This document shows, one piece after another, positions 34,617 through 44,404 of a stretch of 59,968 nt of DNA. The stretch is taken from assembly GCA_032718475.1 (NCBI GenBank), contig JAUCBJ010008550.1, forward strand, positions 1-59,968, given 5' to 3'. The stretch's first letter is position 1, and the number at the start of each line of letters is the position of its first letter. The stretch is from Nemertoderma westbladi. Its lineage: Eukaryota > Xenacoelomorpha > Nemertodermatida > Nemertodermatidae. The position numbers and the translations under genes were made by a program. The notes beneath the pieces were generated by a model. The model was given only the letters and a program-made list of their open reading frames with translations, was not told the origin of the DNA and did not search any database.

Positions 34617-35872
34617 TGTAAAAGCTTCTGTGGGATATAACTGGCCCTTTTGCTTCGCAATCCAGTTTCCCCCCTAGGCGCTGGAATACTCTAAAAGGCT
34701 CTATAACTATATATATATTCCCCTCGCCCGCAAGGTACCGTTATAGGTGTTTTAACGGACATAAAAGTCATTCTGCTATATACGTGTTTTGGCGGACATG
34801 GTAAGGCAAAAAACCTGCAATGCACCAAATACCTTTCACAGCTTAGCCGTGATGATTCATATTACGACATCTAACAGCTGGTTGCTGACATGGAAACAGC
34901 CATTGGCCACATGGTTCTTTGTTTAGCTTAAGCCAATCAGAGCGATTTTTTCTGTCGATGTGGAGCTTTCGGTCGATCATACTAGGAGTGTTCAGTCTTA
35001 CTGTTTTTTACTTGATACTTTGTGTTATTGCTATCTAGGCCAGGAACACCGACTCTAGAGTCAACTCGGTTTCATACTTTAGAAGAAACATTAGTAGGCT
35101 TAAATTATAGAGCGTATAACCGTTATCTTATCTAATCATATCAACTGATCGCAATTCAGTTTTACATTATCGGTTCAATATACATTATTATACTGCTATT
35201 TACTATTGTTTGGTTGAATATTATTTGGAGAACATTTATAAAGAACCCAAATTTCCCAATTTTCTTGATACACTACAGGTTAGAGAGGCGGGTTATATAT
35301 AGCGATTGCGACTTATATTATTGTGTATGTAGTGAATTTAATGCTATTTGATAAGCACTACATTGGTCCGTTGCTGTTCTCTTTATATATGATAAAATTC
35401 ATTGACGGTCGGCAAATTAGTGGGCAGTATTGTATGTTACCGGTAGTGTGCATGATTGTGACTGATAACTAAGCATTTCCTAAAGAATGCGCCTCATACG
35501 TGAATCTTAAGCCTTACCGACTTGCCGTTGTGATTAGTATAAGTCATATCTCTGTTTACCTAGATAGAGCGCCACGTCCTAAAGGAACTGTTAATATTTC
35601 CCGAAAGTGAATAATATTAGTCAGAAATTAATTATTAACAATCAATCGAATAATACAGTACAGTAAGCTTACACTGCAATAATAATCTAAGCCCTCAGAA
35701 TCCAGCCCCCCGGGTATATCCAGCGGGTGAATGGACGCGCACTAGGCTGGCTTCTGCTAATGTTGTGTTTATTGGTATTAAATATTTGTCATCTTCTAAA
35801 GTCTATTTATAAACCAAAAGACATATAAATTTTGGCAGGTTAAACTGCTAAAGGTCTTCAAAAGCGCGTACA
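34617..35872 (+). repeat. 5' LTR of the BEL/Pao element
   Basis: It is 1,256 bp with termini TGTAAAAGC and GCGTACA. It differs from the 3' LTR by a 9-bp insertion (TTGATACAC-like, near 35265) and two substitutions I noticed. Two TATA-like stretches (TATATATATT near 34710, TTATATATAG near 35292) could be promoters; which is used cannot be told. A non-palindromic U3/R/U5 split is not visible. Confidence 0.9.
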
Positions 35873-35910
35873 ATAACGGTTATTGACTTTATTGCAGTAA
35901 GCAATAAAGT
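35873..35910 (+). other. Primer-binding-site position: palindrome and hairpin instead of a tRNA site
   Basis: No TGG-type tRNA primer site follows the LTR. The first 11 nt (ATAACGGTTAT, 35873-35883) are the exact reverse complement of an LTR internal word (ATAACCGTTAT, 35116-35126). The next bases form a perfect 10-bp stem (ACTTTATTGC and GCAATAAAGT) with a 5-nt loop. The priming mode is therefore unclear. Confidence 0.4.
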
Positions 35911-38101
35911 TGAAAGTACCGGTAAACCGGTAAACCTTAACCGGTACTTCTGTAGGTCAGTAGGCCCAACTGCCAGAACCGGTACTGCTGTAGGTCCGTA
36001 GGTCCAACTGTCAGAACCGGTACTTCTGTAGGTCCGTAGGCCCAACTGTCCTAACCGGTACTTCCAGTATAAGTACATTAGTATTATTCGATTTTGATTA
36101 TTGTATACCGGTAGGTCTTAGTATTTAATCAGGGACTGCAGCCCTGGTTTTTTATTGAGATTTTACTCATTTCTGTCGGTTTTATTTACATGTAAGTTAA
36201 TATTGAGCTGAAGACGTGTAAGTCTGCTCAGATTGTTCAGATAATTGTAGGTCGGACTGTTGTTAGATTGTTGTTGAGTTTGGAGAGATTACGGCGTGTG
36301 TGGAGTTTGTCCGATAGAGTGCCAGTTAGTAAGTTGGGGCAGCCATAGCTGTAAGGTCAATCCCCTCTTAAAGAATAAGTCGTACTACCGTGTTAGAACG
36401 CATACTAACTAACAATTTTGGAATCTGCACATACTGTAGTTTATTTAGGCTTGACAGTATTCTGCCAACGCTTTGGCCTGTGTTTGTTTGTGTGGTCTGT
36501 TCAGGTACCGTAATAGTTATTACTCAGATATTTTGTAGGCTGGATTGTTGTCTAGCTATTATTAGGTCTGAAGAGATTGCTGCTTGTGTAGAGTTTGTCT
36601 GATAAAGTGCCAGTTAGTAAGTTGGGGCAGCCATAGCTGTAAGGTCAATCCCCTCTTAAAGAATAAGTCGTACTACTGTGTTAGAACGCATACTAACTAA
36701 CCGTTTTGGAATCTGCACAGACAGTAGTTTATTTAGGCTTGGTGGTAGTCTGCCAGCGTTTGGTCTGTATTTTGTTTGAGTATTCTGTACGGGTAGCGTA
36801 ATATTTATTAGTCAGAGTTTATGCGATTATTCGCAACATTCATGTCCCCAAGTTTATCCCTACAGTAATTGTGTTTGTTACACATACCGTTATAGTTAAA
36901 TTAACCCCGGTACTACACGGGCTGCTTGGCGTAGGACAAGACTGGTGACTTTGTGCTTCGGTCACTCCAGCAGATGCCGTGGTTCTTTTAACTGTTCAAG
37001 TATATTTAACTACTGATTATTTGTTGTACCAGTACTTGTACCTAATTTAGGGTTTAGTGTACAGTGCTTTCCGAGGTAATTAGTGTGTAGGCAGTATATT
37101 TGTGTTGTAAAGTGGTTAATAGGCACGCTGGATCTGGTAGTCCGCGGTAATTAACTTCTAGGTAGGAACACTCCGTGATACATAACGTAGTACCTATAGA
37201 GATACGGTTATAGGTCGTCAGGCGGTGGTATTTTCCTATCTGGACAGTGCAATATATTTACTACTACTTATTATTTCAAATACCGTAGTACCCTGTCCGT
37301 TGTAATAACCAGAATTCTAACCCTTTGTTAGGCTGGTTTGTAGACTTCCTGTAAAATTACCCTAAAAATTCGTACGTAATATTTTGTTGTGTTTAATTAG
37401 AGAATTAATCTCACCCGTATCGTAAGTAATTCGTAGTATTAAGTAACTTAGGTAAATTAGAATTATCTGTTTTAGTGTCCCATAAGTAGCACTCCACTGA
37501 GAGCGCACAGCTTCTGTGTAGTGACCCCCCAGAAATAATAACATTTATTTCAAATATTGACAAAACCCATTTTAAATGGGTATATATCTATTATAAATCA
37601 ACTCAAACGATTTATAAATAGTAGGCCTGCCATACAACAACTAGGTCTCAATATCAGTTGGACTACTGCTTAAATAACGGTAATAAAGTAAGTTAAAGTA
37701 ACCAAGTAACCCTAAAATATTCAGAAATTCAATTATTCTAAAATAATTGACATACCGGTATTTACCATAGGCTTATTAGATTTATTTCTATAAATTTGTG
37801 CTGAAATCATACCGGTATTCTGTAATTAATTCTAGTCCAGAATTATACTTATATACTATAAGTGTACGCTGCATACCGGTATTCACGATAGGCCTATTAT
37901 ATATTTATATATATTTGTACTAAAATTATATACCGGTACTCTGTGACAAACCTAGTTACAATACTTATATATACTATAAGTGTATACCGGTATTCTAATA
38001 TACTGCAATAAATTACTGGTACTAGGCCAACGGTCATACTGAATTACTAGTCTTGCTTTAACTGTAACTATAGCAGTAAGCATTCAACTGTATAGCTAAA
38101 C
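35911..38101 (+). other. Long element leader with internal duplications
   Basis: No coding frame recognised. Contents: about three 49-bp repeats at 35935-36065 (AACCGGTACTTCTGTAGG words), a tandem duplication of about 297 bp (about 36215-36511 and 36512-36830, sharing GCCAGTTAGTAAGTTGGGGC) and a duplication of about 122 bp at 37745-37990 (ATACCGGTATT words). The leader could contain packaging and splicing signals. Confidence 0.7.
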
Positions 38102-39142
38102 ATGTCTGACACTCAGCAAAACCTGTCAGACAGTCTAATCGATACAACCATCTGTGACACAGATAGGAGTGTGGAGCGATTAAGAAAGGAGTTCAGCTCA
38201 GCTCCTACTGAAAGAAAAGTCATCCCTCCAGTAGTGGTATCAGACCCTAAGCTAATCCAACACCGTAGGTCTATCATCGGCACTCGGGCCCAAGTCAAAC
38301 GGAACCAGGAAGCAGCTGTCCCACAGCAGCAACAGCCTAGGCAAAAAACTTGTTCCCAGCGATCCGATAGCTCCAGTAGTTCGGATACTGTCGAGCTGAC
38401 CCCCGAACGCGGATTGCAGATGGCGGCTAAAGCCTACTCGGACCCCCTTCTCACCCTTCCTGCCGCAGTGCTAACTACTATATTGATTGCGGTGGAGGAA
38501 CATCAAGCCGATTGGGCGAGAAATAAGCGAGCGACCCAAGATAATTATGCGGGATACGCCAGAGAAGAATTGATGTCTATTGTCGAGTCACAATGGAACT
38601 TTCCCGGACCCGGACTCCCGTTAGATCTGTCCGAGGCTACTTGGGAAGATATACACAGGATGGGAGTGGCTAAAGATACGATGGATCCAGCTGTTTGGAA
38701 GAGGTCGGCAGCAGGATATGTGCAGGGATTCTTCGGCTCCTTAGAGCGATTAGAAGAACAACTGTTTCGACAACCCCAAGGACCTCAAGAGCAGGAAGAA
38801 CTGCTATATCAAGTACGCGAAAGAACCCTACGCATTCGACTAATCCTATCAGCTTTTGAGGAAACTTCCAAAAGAAGACAGGACACGTCGCTGCAGGTTG
38901 CTGTCAAAACTTGGTTCCAGCGGGTAGGTCGCAAAGTACAAGAAACGGACCAGTGGAAATCCCAGCTGTCTGAGAGACTAACCTATGACGAACCAACCGA
39001 TGTCACCCTTCCTCAAGTGGAAGGCGAAGAGACCGCAGAGAGACCACGAACGAGAGACGCCATAGAACATTTATCTGTCCGACTATCAGCGATTCCTAGG
39101 AGACGAAGAGTTGAGGAGACGGCTGTCTGGACTTTCCCCTAA
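38102..39142 (+). CDS. gag: BEL/Pao element Gag, N-terminal part (346 codons)
   Basis: The first ATG after the leader is in ACATGTCTGAC. The product is hydrophilic, with a Ser-rich patch near residues 90-100 (RSDSSSSSDTVEL), a central helical part (AAGYVQGFFGSLERLEEQLF) and a basic end (PRRRR). I recognise no Pfam-type domain by eye. Its position directly after the leader and just upstream of the DUF1759-type region makes it the N-terminal part of Gag. It overlaps the next frame from about 39066 and appears to continue there through a +1 shift. Confidence 0.65.
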   Translation: MSDTQQNLSDSLIDTTICDTDRSVERLRKEFSSAPTERKVIPPVVVSDPKLIQHRRSIIGTRAQVKRNQEAAVPQQQQPRQKTCSQRSDSSSSSDTVELTPERGLQMAAKAYSDPLLTLPAAVLTTILIAVEEHQADWARNKRATQDNYAGYAREELMSIVESQWNFPGPGLPLDLSEATWEDIHRMGVAKDTMDPAVWKRSAAGYVQGFFGSLERLEEQLFRQPQGPQEQEELLYQVRERTLRIRLILSAFEETSKRRQDTSLQVAVKTWFQRVGRKVQETDQWKSQLSERLTYDEPTDVTLPQVEGEETAERPRTRDAIEHLSVRLSAIPRRRRVEETAVWTFP

Positions 39143-39650
39143 TAGTGAAGGAACCCAACGTGTGTTAGACTCAATCGATGCTGAAATGTTAGCTGCTAAC
39201 CAAGCAGAATTTGATGAAAAACTCCGCCTCGCTAGAGTCCAAGAAGAACTAGTAAAGAAAAGACGGATAGAGGAACAAAAGGCGGCGGCTATGGCAGAAG
39301 CAGAAGTAGAAAGAAAGGCAGCGGCGGCAGAAGCAGAAGCAGAAAGAAAGGCAGCGGCGGCAGAAGCAGAAGCAGAAAGAAAAGCAGCAAAGGCAGCGGC
39401 GGCAGAAGCAGAAAGAAAGGCAGCGGCGGCAGAAGCAGAAGCAGAAAGAAAAGCAGCAAAGGCAGTGGCAGAAGCAGAACGGAGAGCCTCTGAGCAGACT
39501 ACCCAACTGGAGTTGGAAAATCTGCAAGAGACGCAAGACAACATAAATAAACAGTTAACTGCTAGTCAAATGCAGATGATGAGACGATCTACTCCCAAAC
39601 GCCAGGGATACACACACATCATCGGAGGAAAGCGAAACCACCGATCCTGA
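39066..39650 (+). CDS. gag: BEL/Pao Gag, alanine/glutamate coiled coil in the +1 frame
   Basis: The open frame begins after a stop at 39063-39065 and has no clear own start (first ATG 39180; a CTG/AGG context earlier). It reads FLGDEELRRRLSGLSPNSEG, then a long K/E/A coiled coil of near-repeats (AEAEAERKAA) and ends TPKRQGY. Low-complexity repeats (GCAGAAGCAGAAAGAAAGGC at the DNA level) suggest slippage. It probably continues in +1 to the frame open from 39583. Natural Gag translation across the frames is possible but unproven; single-base mutations are the alternative. Confidence 0.55.
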   Translation, partial: NIYLSDYQRFLGDEELRRRLSGLSPNSEGTQRVLDSIDAEMLAANQAEFDEKLRLARVQEELVKKRRIEEQKAAAMAEAEVERKAAAAEAEAERKAAAAEAEAERKAAKAAAAEAERKAAAAEAEAERKAAKAVAEAERRASEQTTQLELENLQETQDNINKQLTASQMQMMRRSTPKRQGYTHIIGGKRNHRS

Positions 39651-42339
39651 AGGCGGAGGAAATAGATCTCTTCTAAGCAGGCGTAGAAAAACATCTCACC
39701 GTCACAAATTGCCTGATTTGCCCCCAGCTGTTAGAAGACAGCTAGCTAGCACAGACTTAGGTAGTACGGAACCCGCATATCAAACTATTCAGGTCAAAAG
39801 ACTCCCTACAATAGTTGATGAGCCTGAAATAATTAGGCCTGTCGTTCCCAAAGTCACTTCTGTGTTAGAGACCCCTGTACTTCCAGAGCTTAACTCTAAA
39901 TTCCCTTTACATAGTACTACACTGCCTGTACCCGGTAGAACAGTCCAAGAGAATATCCCTGTCCTGATAGCAGAGAGAGAAATCAAAGATTTGTCTCCCG
40001 TCGTCCCACGTCAGCCCGCTACAATGTTGGCGACTCCCGCTTCGGCGGTCGAGTGGGTAGAAGAGGGACGGCGGGGGATGAATCTCCTGTTCGGACAGAT
40101 GCAGGAGACTGTCTACCAACTTAAGGGAACAGTAAGGGAAGGTAGGGCAGAGTTGCAAGAAGTGCAGCAAAGTATCGCACTGGAACGCGACAAGTTAGTC
40201 AATATACAAAAGGGCATACCAATACCCCCTGTAACATTGTGTCAACCTGTTAGGTCTGAAGTATTACATGCGCAAGGTGTGGAGCCTACACGCATCTATA
40301 CTGCTAGTGAAGTAGAAACTCCTATAGCAAACCCTATTAAGGGTGATTATAGACCTGTTATTAATGATATTCCCTATAGACCTGATAATGATCCGAGAAA
40401 TTTATATACCGATAATTCGATATTAAATAACACGATGGCCCAAGAAAGCTTTACGCGTCAGATGGCTAGAACAGAAGCCCGCCAAGCGGTCAAAGTGGGA
40501 GAGATCGTCAAATTCAATGGAGATGAGATGAAATGGTTACCTTTCAATGAATATTACAAAGACAGCATACAGAACTCTGTACTATCTAACGGAGAGAAAC
40601 TTAGGTTCCTCATCAAGTGCTTGGAAGGACCTCCCAAGTTAATGGCGTTAAAGTTTATTGGACATCCAGAAGGATTAAGACAAGTATGGGATACATTAAA
40701 CATCAGGTATGGTAACAAGGATAACATAGCTAAGTATTTGTATGCAAAATTAGTAGCCCCCCGACACTTCCTTAGTAGCGGGATTATAAAGTTTTCCGAT
40801 GAGATTCAAGAGATCTGTAGACAATTGGACTGGTTAGGTAAGTCTCATGAATATCAGAGTTCAATGGTTATTGGAGCCGTAGTCTCTACTTTACCAAAGG
40901 GTGGAGTATGTACACGCTGGGACAAGAAAGTGTTGTACATGAATGAACAACAACGACGAAGCCCTACCATGGCTGATCTCATGTCCTTCTTAGATAGTGA
41001 AGTAAAATTACAACTCATAAAGCAGTCCAGAGAGAAAACATCGGAAAATAAGGTAAGTGAGAAACCCGCTTCTAGGAGAAGGATAATACCAGTGTGTTAT
41101 ACAGACGACTGCGATAGCCAAGCTTCTCAAGAAGAGGACAGCGGGAAAGACACAGCAAAATCTTACTATGACAACAAGACCTATAAAGACGTAAGTAAAT
41201 ACAAGTCTCGAACCAGTGACAGGAGAGAACAGGTAACAACAACTCCTCCTACGTCTCCTAAGAGAATTCACGGAAGAAAGCCCGAAGAAAGAACGAGAGT
41301 GCATAACGTTACCCAAGGTAAAGTGACTAACATAAAACCTAACTGTGCGCTGTGCGACGGGCCCCACCGTTTGAGTGCGTGTGCTGAATTTCTAAAGAAA
41401 TCCCTTGTAGACAGACGTACAGTCCTGTGGAATAAGCGGTTATGCTATAATTGCCTCAGATCCGGACACCAACGGCGAACCTGTTACTCCGAAGTAAAGT
41501 GTGCAAAGTGTGGCGCGAAACATCACATCTTGTTACACAGTGAGTTCGAACGAGACAACCCGAGTCAGGTAAGTGAGCCCGAACTACATGTCCAATTCAG
41601 TGATGTAAATGACACTGATCAAGAGTCTGAGATGGAAGGATTCTATACTGACGAATTCTCCGACGCCAACGAATCCTGTTACCTAATAAATACCTCAGTG
41701 TATCGAGCACTTACTTATGAAAAGGACACCGACAATGAGTTCCCCCCAACTACTTTTGCCAGACAACCATCTTGGAAAGCTCCAACTTCCAACGTAGGAA
41801 TCAGAGAATTTCCTGTAGTGCAGGTAAGAGTTTACGGTCCTAACAAAAGTTACATAGTGAACGCCCTCCTTGACTCCGGCAGCACAGGAACATTCATCGA
41901 TCAAGAACTAGCCGAAGATATCTTTGCTGGACAACCCAAATTCCGGACTAAATTGAATATGTCAGGAATTATGCAGGTTTGGAAATATACCCTAACGGCA
42001 GACTACTATGTAGGTGTGTTGTCCACCCCCCAGGATAAATTAGGAGCTCAAGGTATAAGGTTGGTAAAAATGGTGGCTATAAAGAACTTCGCTACTACCC
42101 AAGCAGACCTTTATAATTGGGACGAGGATGAGAGCATCCAACATCTTAAGATACCTCGATTCCAGACAGATTATCCTGGAGTGCAAATACTCATCGGCCA
42201 AAACGCGCATGAGGCGCTCGAGACATTGGAGAAACGGCCTGCTCAACCGCAGCCACTACAAACCTATGCGGTAAGAACTAGAGTAGGTTGGTACTTCACT
42301 GGCCCTTCCCGTAGAACTCTCAAAGAGAGATTACCTTAA
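39583..42339 (+). CDS. gag-pro: BEL/Pao Gag (DUF1759-like), zinc knuckles and aspartic protease (DUF1758-like)
   Basis: This is the clearest part of the element. The Gag core (FNGDEMKWLPFNEYYKDSI, LIKCLEGPPKLMAL, VWDTLNIRYGNKDNIA) is near codons 310-420 of the open frame and matches the DUF1759 type of BEL/Pao Gag. Next come cysteine motifs (CALCDGPHRLSAC, CYNCLRSGHQRRTC, CAKCGAKHH), then an aspartic protease with LLDSGSTGTFID as the active site. The frame ends in TAA at 42337-42339, but the same frame stays open behind the stop to 42777. Family assignment is firm; function is inferred. Confidence 0.9.
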   Translation, partial: DDLLPNARDTHTSSEESETTDPEGGGNRSLLSRRRKTSHRHKLPDLPPAVRRQLASTDLGSTEPAYQTIQVKRLPTIVDEPEIIRPVVPKVTSVLETPVLPELNSKFPLHSTTLPVPGRTVQENIPVLIAEREIKDLSPVVPRQPATMLATPASAVEWVEEGRRGMNLLFGQMQETVYQLKGTVREGRAELQEVQQSIALERDKLVNIQKGIPIPPVTLCQPVRSEVLHAQGVEPTRIYTASEVETPIANPIKGDYRPVINDIPYRPDNDPRNLYTDNSILNNTMAQESFTRQMARTEARQAVKVGEIVKFNGDEMKWLPFNEYYKDSIQNSVLSNGEKLRFLIKCLEGPPKLMALKFIGHPEGLRQVWDTLNIRYGNKDNIAKYLYAKLVAPRHFLSSGIIKFSDEIQEICRQLDWLGKSHEYQSSMVIGAVVSTLPKGGVCTRWDKKVLYMNEQQRRSPTMADLMSFLDSEVKLQLIKQSREKTSENKVSEKPASRRRIIPVCYTDDCDSQASQEEDSGKDTAKSYYDNKTYKDVSKYKSRTSDRREQVTTTPPTSPKRIHGRKPEERTRVHNVTQGKVTNIKPNCALCDGPHRLSACAEFLKKSLVDRRTVLWNKRLCYNCLRSGHQRRTCYSEVKCAKCGAKHHILLHSEFERDNPSQVSEPELHVQFSDVNDTDQESEMEGFYTDEFSDANESCYLINTSVYRALTYEKDTDNEFPPTTFARQPSWKAPTSNVGIREFPVVQVRVYGPNKSYIVNALLDSGSTGTFIDQELAEDIFAGQPKFRTKLNMSGIMQVWKYTLTADYYVGVLSTPQDKLGAQGIRLVKMVAIKNFATTQADLYNWDEDESIQHLKIPRFQTDYPGVQILIGQNAHEALETLEKRPAQPQPLQTYAVRTRVGWYFTGPSRRTLKERLP

Positions 42340-42777
42340 CAACAGGTATACCAAGTAAAGGAATGGGAAGTGGAGAGCAGTGATGTGGACGATCCAACTG
42401 AGGGAACACCATACTCCTCAGATAATGACGATATTAACTCCAATGTAGATCAATGGAGACATTGCCTTGGGACGATTAATCCAGCCGACATCGCTTCCAG
42501 AGGAGCAACTCCTCAAGAACTGATAGATAATCCAGGCTGGTTAGGTGGATCCGACTTCTTAAGTAAAGAAGAAGAAGAATGGCCTCCTCATCTTACCACG
42601 GCGGAGAGTAGACAGGCCAAGGGAGCGGAGAAAGTAACACAACAACTCAATCGCCCAGCTAGTCGTTTATGTTTACTGGAAAGAGACCGAAAACTGTCCG
42701 GAAACTATGGAAGGCAAGATACTCTTCCTACGACTACTTCCCTAATCCGACAAATATCTAGGGACTCCATAACGTGA
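42340..42777 (+). pseudogene. pol: Remnant of BEL/Pao pol (RNase H/connection end), RT and integrase deleted
   Basis: It is in the same frame as the protease, behind one TAA. After QQVYQVKEWEVESSDVDDP it reads WRHCLGTINPADIASRGATP and LIDNPGWLGGSDFLSKEEE, the conserved block near the end of the BEL/Pao RNase H region (commonly V.NPADxxSRG). Several hundred codons of RT that should separate it from the protease are absent, and integrase does not follow. The end at 42775 is a clean stop. Confidence 0.8.
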
Positions 42778-44404
42778 TAGCATGTGGAGTGGGCGTGTGA
42801 CTATATCATTTTATATTTGTTTTTATTTTATATTTATGTATGTATTATTATGTAATTTTATTATAATCGTTTTCTTTAATTTTATTTAGTAGAATGTTAT
42901 TTTAGTGATTATTTAGTAGATTAGTGCAATATATTAGTGTTTATTACGTACGTAATTACTTATAATATATATTTAGTGCGACGGCGAGAAATAATTATTT
43001 TTTCTCTTTCCTTACTGTCCGTATCATATTATAAATACGTGACTACAGTAAGATGAAATGTCAGTACTTATTAAAGTACAATAAAGCTCCTACTATATTC
43101 AAGTATTATTGGTAGGCAGAGTATTAGGAATGCAAAGTTCAGATCCTCGTGTCTCGGCTAAACCAAGCTCTGGGTAGACCTTGGAAACGACTTGCCTCTT
43201 CACACTGACATTGCTTCGTGCGATATTGCTCTTCTACCTTATATTAAATAATACATATAGTAGCGTGATGTCCCTTTAACAGTAGCGTAAAACGCAAATA
43301 AATCTGTTAAACCTTTTGACCATCTGTAATTCTAGTCGATTAAGATATCGCGGCACCCACCGATATACTTGAAAGACAAATTCTAGAATCAGTGGTTAAC
43401 GTCCCCAGACAAGTTCTGGAATAAATCGGTGCCCATCTTAAATATTAATTTAATATTTATTAAAATCTGTAAAATTCAGATCCGTTAACAATTCTAGTCG
43501 ATTAAGATATCGTAGCACTTACCGATACTCTTAAAAGACAAATTTCATAGAATTAAGAATCCTATGTCCCCAGACCTGCTCTGGAATCAAATTGTGTCAA
43601 TTTTAACATCAAATAATAAAATTCACGGGAATAAATTCAAATTCATATTTTAAATGAATTTCATAAATTTTCATTTTGTACAATTTATAACATTCCCAAA
43701 ATTCCATTAATTAATAGATCATGGGAGCGGAGATTCATCCTATTGAGTGTATTAGAGTGCGAGAATCTCCAACATATAGTCAATAGCCGATAAAATTAAT
43801 AAAATCATGCATAAAGAGGATATTGACAATTAAAGAATTATTATTAAATAGCATCCCAGATCTGTATGCATGAGAATTAACCTAATTCTACCGCTAGCAT
43901 TCCATAATGTCACCATAGCAACACCCACGCTAGAATTAGAAGCAAGTTAAAAGAACAATAGAAAGCTTGTCCCATTGCATAGCATAGCGAATATAGCACA
44001 CTGCTAGTATCCAAGGATACACAGTAATAACGTGACATTCTGGAAGGCACTGACTAACGGACAAATGGCCTGTATGTGTGCAGTTGGTGACAGTTGTGTG
44101 GAATTTGTGCGTTTATAGGTGAATGTTACTGCTAAAGTATGTTTACAGTAGCTAGTCGCAATTGTAAAAATAGCCCAACTCTCCTATAGAAAGAACCTAA
44201 GTGGATCCAAGCCTTTGGGACGGACAGTGGAGTGACTTGTGCCGGTTATCGTTGTCGTGCTGTTGCTACATGTTGGCGTAAACACCGCGACGACGGTACA
44301 TCGGCGCTGAGAATCCCACTGTCCGGGGGCAAAGAGAAGTAGGCAGCGACGCCCGCTCGCCTAAATATAAACTTATTTGATATTAATAAACTCAGATAGC
44401 AGAT
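42778..44404 (+). other. Non-coding interval inside the BEL/Pao element
   Basis: AT-rich with no coding frame. A diverged tandem duplication of about 170 bp lies at about 43325-43590, with shared words ATTCTAGTCGATTAAGATAT and GTCCCCAGAC. The last 300 bases are more GC-rich and lead to the ATG at 44405; they may act as an intron, a leader or a promoter for the following ORF. Confidence 0.6.

Noticed and set aside
39249-39544. Minus-strand frames rich in Cys/Phe/Ser or Ala over the Gag coiled coil.
   Set aside because: Complement of a GCAGAAGCAGAA-type repeat; shadows of the plus-strand coding sequence.
42340-44404. Intact RT or integrase hidden in another frame.
   Set aside because: All frames in 42778-44404 are broken by stops, and no YxDD, HHCC or DDE pattern was found.
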